Source: Monoplex corrugatus (taxonomy: Eukaryota > Mollusca > Gastropoda > Littorinimorpha > Ranellidae). From it: 64,000 bases of DNA. A program made the position numbers and the translations under genes. Location of the stretch: assembly GCA_030674185.1 (NCBI GenBank), contig CM060306.1:592501-656500 (forward strand), given 5' to 3'. This document shows positions 58,318 through 64,000 of this stretch, one piece after another (positions within the stretch are counted from its first letter, which is position 1; every line of letters starts with the position of its first letter). The notes under the pieces were generated by a model that worked only from the letters and a program-made list of their open reading frames with translations, made no database searches and was not told the DNA's origin.

Positions 58318-59925
58318 AGATAAACTATTGTCAGATAAACTATTGTCAGATAAACTATTGTCAGATAAACTGAATTGTCAGATAAACTGTTGTCAGATAA
58401 ACTGAATTGTCAGATAAACTGTATCATTTTTTCAGATATACTGTATAGTCAGATAATCTGAATTGTCAGATATACTGTATTGTGTTGTCAGATAAACTGT
58501 ATTGTATTGTCAAATAAAATGTATTGTCAAATGAATTGCATTACATTGTCAGGTAAACTGTATTATGTTGTCAGAGAAACTGTATTGTCAAATAAACTGT
58601 ATTGTCAGAGAAACTGTATTGTCAGATAAACTGTATTGTAAAATGAATTGCATTATGTTGTCAGGTAAACTGTATTATGTTGTCAGAGAAACTGTATTGT
58701 CAAATAAACTGTATTGTCAGAGAAACTGTATTGTCAGATAAACTGTATTGTAAAATGAATTGCATTATGTTGTCAGGTAAACTATTGTCAGATAAGCTGT
58801 ACTGTATTGTCAGATAAACTATTATGTCAGATAAATAGTATCATGTTGTCAGATAGACTGTATTGTCAGATAAACTGTATTATGTTGTCAGATAAACTGT
58901 ATTATGTTGTCAGATAAACTGTATTATGTTGTCAGATAAACTGTATTATGTTGTCAGATAAACTGTATTATGTTGTCAGATAAACTGTATTTTGTTGTCA
59001 GATATACTGAATTGTCAGATAAACTGTATTTTGTTGTCAGATATACTGAATTGTCAGATATACTGTATTGTCAGATAAACTGTAATGTCAGATATACTGT
59101 ATTGTCAGATAAACTGTATTGTCAGATATACTATATTGTCAGAGGAAGTGTATTATGTTGTCAGATAAACTGTATTGTCAGATAAACTTTATTGTCAGAT
59201 ATACTGTATTGTCAGATATACTGTATTGTCAGATAAACTGTATTGTCAGATATACTGTATTGTCAGAGGAAGTGTATTGTCAGATATACTGTATTGTCAG
59301 ATATACTGTATTGTCAGATAAACTGTATTGTCAGATATACTGTATTGTCAGATAAACTGTATTGTCAGATATACTGTATTGTCAGATAAACTGTATTGTC
59401 AGATAAACTGTATTGTCAGATATACTGTATTGTCAGAGGAAGTGTATTATGTTGTCAGATAAACTGTATTGTCAGATAAACTGTATTGTCAGATAAACTG
59501 TATTGTCAGATAACTGTAATGTCAGATATACTATATTGTCAGATATACTGTAATGTCAGATATACTGTATTGTCAGATAAACTGTAATGTCAGATAAACT
59601 GTATTGTCAGATATACTGTATTGTCAGATATACTGTATTGTCAGATAAACTGTAATGTCAGATAAACTGTATTGTCAGATAAACTGTATTGTCAGATAAA
59701 CTGTATTGTCAGATAAACTGTAATGTCAGATAAACTGTATTGTCAGATATACTGTATTGTCAGATAAACTGTATTGTCAGATAAACTGTATTGTCAGATA
59801 AACTATTGTCAGATAAACTGTATTGTCAGATATACTGTATTGTCAGATATACTGTATTGTCAGATAAACTGTATTGTCAGATAAACTGTAATGTCAGAGA
59901 AAGTGTAATGTCAGAGAAAGTGTAT
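58318..59925. repeat. Minisatellite R14 (right part)
   Basis: Continues the 17- and 22-bp units to about 25 bases before exon 6. Units with CAGATATACTGTATTGT become common from 59040, and an AGAGGAAGTGTATT variant appears near 59150, 59270 and 59437. The final bases change from CAGAGAAAGTGTATTATG into the pyrimidine tract of the acceptor. Confidence 0.93.
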
Positions 59926-59950
59926 TATGTTGTGCTGTTTTGTTTTTCAG

Positions 59951-59983
59951 ATAATGGGTGCACAGAGACCAGCACCAAAGAAT
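59951..59983 (+). CDS. ACSL: Acyl-CoA synthetase (ACSL1/5/6 type), internal micro-exon 6 of 6 seen
   Basis: A 33-nt exon, acceptor TTTGTTTTTCAG, donor AAT|GTAAGA, phase 0 at both ends. In phase with exon 5 it reads IMGAQRPAPKN, which continues FSELE as expected for ACSL: the segment E-x-(x)-G-x-x-N/R-x-x-x-P leading to the PPKPEDL stretch before the TSGTTG nucleotide-binding signature. That next part must lie to the right of the window. The exon is short, so the call depends on position, phase and the GAQRPAPK similarity. Confidence 0.75.
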
Positions 59984-60950
59984 GTAAGACTGTCTATGTC
60001 TGCTTGATATGTCATTGCTATTGATTGTTTGATTTGTTGATTGATTGATTGATTGATTGATTGACTGATTGACTGAGTGATTGATTGATTTTATGAAGCG
60101 ATCAATTTATTCTAGTTGTTGAATAGTAATAATGAATGTTCTGTGGAAGTGGTGCTGGAGTGTGTGTGTATGTGTGGTAGGGATGTGTGTGCATTTGCTT
60201 CTGTGCACTTCATTTTTAATACAAGACTGAGTTTATGTTGCATGTAATGTGAATGTTTTACAGGTTTGTTTTGCATTTTTGTTTGCAGAAGATAAAGTTG
60301 ACTTGATTCATACCTTAAGTATAAGTCTGTCTCGGTTGACTGTGTTAAAAAAACGATCCAAATGATTAAGAATATCTATTTCCATATGTTGTTCGGTCAT
60401 GTAAAAAAAAACAACCTGTGTGCTTGTGTATGTGACATGTATGTACGATATATGTGTATGCGCACAAACATGTTTGTGTGTGTGTGTGTGTTTCTGTATG
60501 AGAGAGAGAAAAGAAAGCATGTGCAGGCTGACAAGCTGTGCCAAGTGGCCTTCTCTGTTAATGTGTTCATGTTAGTCATACAGGGAATAGAAATCGCTCA
60601 GGTATGTGTGTGTATGTGTGTGTATATATATGTGTGTGTGTATGTATATGTGTGTATATATACATGTGTATATATAATGACAATAATTCCTTTTGTGTAA
60701 GGCAAATGGTCCATGTCAGAGAATTTTTGACATATTTCACATAAAAACAAGTTATAAATCATCAGATAAACACTTGTCTTTCAGGTATATTTATACAAAC
60801 CAGCAAACACAGACGTGTAACTATGTTCACATTTGCCCACACACACATATGTATAGTAAATGGGGTGGGGTTACTGGGTTAATATAGTAATACAACAATG
60901 ACAGATCATGGTACTACTAGTTGTGATGTTATGCTACAGCTTAGGAACGT
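59984..60950. other. Intron 6, unique part
   Basis: Non-repetitive apart from a GATT microsatellite (60024-60090) and TG/TATA-rich stretches at 60470-60490 and 60600-60680. Short open frames here are low complexity. No coding sequence is recognised. Confidence 0.6.
60024..60090. repeat. GATT microsatellite
   Basis: Sixteen or so TTGATTGA-type units with a few GACT and GAGT changes. Confidence 0.9.
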
Positions 60951-63900
60951 ATCACAGGTACAGAATGATTTCAGTACAGTGATGTTAACTGTTAAGGGAG
61001 GTATGACAGGTACAGTATGACGTGAGTACAGTGATGTTAACTGTTAAGGGAGGTATGACAGGTAGAGAATGATGTGAGTACAGTGATGTTATGTAACAGT
61101 TAAGGGAGGTATGACAGGTACAGTATGACGTGAGTACAGTGATGTTATGTAACAGTCAAGGGAGGTATGACAGGTACAGTATGACGTGAGTACAGTGATG
61201 TTATGTAACAGTCAAGGGAGGTATGACAGGTACAGAATGACGTGAGTACAGTGATGTTAACTGTTAAGGGAGGTATGACAGGTACAGAATGACGTGAGTA
61301 CAGTGATGTTATGTAACAGTCAAGGGATGTATGACAGGTACAGTATGACGTGAGTACAGTGATGTTATATAACAGTTAAGGGAGGTATGACAGGTACAGA
61401 ATGACGTGAGTACTGTGATGTTATGTAACAGTCAAGGGATGTATGACAGGTACAGTATGACATGAGTACAATGATGTTATGTAACAGTTAAGGGAGGTAT
61501 GACAGGTACAGTATGACGTGAGTACAGTGATGTTATGTAACAGTTAAGGGAGGTATGACAGGTACAGTATGACGTGAGTACAGTGATGTTATGTAACAGT
61601 TAAGGGAGGTATGACAGGTACAGTATGACGTGAGTACAGTGATGTTATGTAACAGTTAAGGGAGTATGACAGGTACAGTATGACGTGAGTACAGTGATGT
61701 TATGTAACAGTTAAGGGAGGTATGACAGGTACAGTATGACGTGAGTACAGTGATGTTATGTAACAGTTAAGGGAGTTGACAGGTACAGTATGACGTGAGT
61801 ACAGTGATGTTATGTAACAGTTAAGGGAGTATGACAGGTACAGTATGACGTGAGTACAGTGATGTTATGTAACAGTTAAGGGAGTATGACAGGTACAGTA
61901 TGACGTGAGTACAGTGATGTTATGTAACAGTTAAGGGAGGTATGACAGGTAAGAGAATGACGTGAGTACAGTGATGTTTATGTAACAGTTAAGGAGGTAT
62001 GACAGGTACAGTATGACGTGAGTACAGTGATGTTATGTAACAGTCAAGGATGTATGACAGGTACAGTATGACGTGAGTACAGTGATGTTATGTAACATTA
62101 AGGGAGGTATGACAGGTACAGTATGACGTGAGTACAGTGATGTTATGTAACAGTTAAGGAGAGTATGACAGGTACAGTATGACGTGAGTACAGTGATGTT
62201 ATGTAACAGTAAGGGAGGTATGACAGGTAGAGTATGACGGTGAGTACAGTGATGTTATGTAACAGTTAAGGGAGGTATGACAGGTACAGTATGACGTGAG
62301 TACAGTGATGTTATGTAACAGTTAAGGGAGGTATGACAGGTACAGTATGACGTGAGTACAGTGATGTTATGTAACAGTTAAGGGAGGTATGACAGGTACA
62401 GTATGACGTGAGTACTGTGATGTTATGTAACAGTTAAGGGAGGTATGACAGTAAGAGTGAGTACATTTCATAAGAGCAGTACATATCGTGTAGATTGTAA
62501 CAGTAGGAGTTGCATAGATACTGATATGTAGTAACATAAGAGTACGGAGAGACGTACGTGTGTTATAACATAGGAGATGACAGTAAGAATGACGTGAGTA
62601 CAGTGATATGTAAAGTTAAGGAGGTATGACAGGTACAGTATGACGTGAGTACAGTGATGTATGTAACAGTTAAGGGAGGTATGACAGGTAAGATGACGTG
62701 AGTACAGTGATGTTATGTAACTTAAGGGAGGTAGACAGGTGAGAATGACGTGAGTACAGTGATGTAATAACAGTTAAGGGAGTATACTAGAGAATGACGT
62801 GAGTACAGTGATGTTAATAACAGTTAAGGGGTATGACAGTAAGAAGACGTGATACAGTGATGTTATGTAACAGTCAATGATTATGACAGGTACAGTATGA
62901 CGTGAGTACAGTGATGTTATGTAACAGTCAAGGGATGTATGACAGGTACGATGACAGAGTACAGATGATGTTATGTAACATTAAGGGAGGTAGACAGGTA
63001 GAGAATGACGTGAGTACAGTGATGTTATGTAACAGTAAGGGAGTATGACAGGTACATATGACGTGAGTACAGTGATGTTATGTAACAGTCAATGATGGTA
63101 TGACAGGTACAGTATGACGTGAGTACAGTGATGTTATGTAAATTAAGGAGGTATGACAGGTACAGTATGACGTGAGTACAGTGATGTATGTACAGTTAAG
63201 AGATATACAGGTACAGTTGACGTAAGTACAGTGATGTTATTACAGTCAAGAGTATGACAGTAGAGTAGACGTATACATGATATGTAAGAGTTAAGAGGTA
63301 GACAGTAAGTATGACGTGAGTAACAGTGATGTTATGTAACAGTAAGGATATGACGTAAAGAGTGACTGAGTAACAGTATTATGTAACAGTAAGTATGACG
63401 TAAGTAAGTGTAGTGATATGTAACAGTTAAGGGAGGTATGACAGTAAGATGACGTGAGTACAGTATATGTAACAGTTAAGGGAGGTATGACAGGTACAGT
63501 ATGACGTGAGTACAGTGATGTTATGTAACAGTTAAGGGAGGGTAATGACAGTACAGTATGATGTAGTAGTGATGTTATGTAACAGTAAGGGGAGTATGAC
63601 AGTAGAGAAGTGACGTGAGTACAGTAGATGTTAATAACAGTTAAGGGAGGTTATGAACAGTAAGAATGACGTAGTGACATGGTAATTACGTAACAGTTAA
63701 GGAGGTTTGAACAGTAAATGACGTGAGTACAGTGATGATTATGTAACAGTTAAATATGATTATGACAGGTACAGTATGACGTGAGTACAGTGATGTTATG
63801 TAACAGTTAAGGAGGTATGACAGGTAAGAATGACGTGAGTACAGTGATATGTTATAACAGTTAAGGGAGTATGACAGGTACAGTATGACGTGAGTACAGT

Positions 63901-64000
63901 GATGTTATGTAACAGTTAAGGGAGGTATGACAGGTAGAGAATAGACGTGAGTACAGTGATGTTAATAACAGTTAAGGGAGTATGACAGGTAGAGAATGAC
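60951..64000. repeat. Minisatellite R15, 56-bp unit
   Basis: About 54 copies of a 56-bp unit containing GTATGACAGGTACAGTATGA, CGTGAGTACAGTGATGTTAT and GTAACAGTTAAGGGAG. Two donor-like strings occur per unit: CAGGTACAG and CGTGAGTAC. The array is regular to about 62440. Between 62440 and 63760 it has many small losses, then recovers. It runs off the right edge, so it cannot be compared with the next exon's junction. Confidence 0.95.

Noticed and set aside
59951..60010. Exon 6 frame reading DNGCTETSTKE
   Set aside because: That frame does not follow from the phase 0 end of exon 5; the in-phase reading IMGAQRPAPKN fits the family.

Overview
The window is animal nuclear DNA. It has spliceosomal exons with GT/AG borders, very long introns, APE-type LINE retrotransposons, a tRNA-derived SINE and large minisatellites. 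The mix of L2-like and RTE-like LINEs with a SINE whose core resembles those common in molluscs suggests a lophotrochozoan, probably a mollusc. That assignment is inference; no marker gene settles it.

One host gene crosses the whole window on the + strand: a long-chain acyl-CoA synthetase of the ACSL1/5/6 type. Six internal exons can be placed: 853-967, 22913-22980, 41287-41388, 50162-50261, 55211-55383 and 59951-59983. All intron phases agree, giving 591 nt (197 codons) without a stop. They cover the region upstream of the ATP/AMP-binding signature. The gene's 5' end and catalytic part lie outside the window. The five complete introns are about 21.9, 18.3, 8.8, 4.9 and 4.6 kb.

About 41 of 64 kb is tandem repeat, in some fifteen arrays with units of 17 to 68 bp. 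Several arrays carry units that are copies of the nearest exon-intron junction. The array after exon 22913-22980 repeats the end of that exon plus its donor. The array before exon 50162-50261 repeats that exon's acceptor plus its first 20 coding bases. The array after the same exon repeats its last bases plus its donor. The arrays before exons 55211-55383 and 59951-59983 resemble those acceptors. I regard this set of splice-junction minisatellites as the most unusual thing in the window.

Retroelements are nested in the arrays. A nearly full-length RTE-group LINE (25084-29096) splits the exon-2-derived array. A minus-strand RTE LINE lies at 30829-33790, with a 3' fragment of the same family at 54281-55050. 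Two L2-like copies lie at 3746-6486 and 46759-48388. Older fragments lie near 7440, 10370 and 38160. An unclassified 2-kb insertion (56311-58317) splits the last acceptor-derived array. Intron 1 also holds a cluster of heat-shock elements with CCAAT boxes at 6562-6760.

No RNA genes, CRISPR arrays or bacterial features are supported. Most long open frames in the window are tandem-repeat artefacts. Several arrays contain zones full of small deletions that look more like poor consensus sequence than biology.
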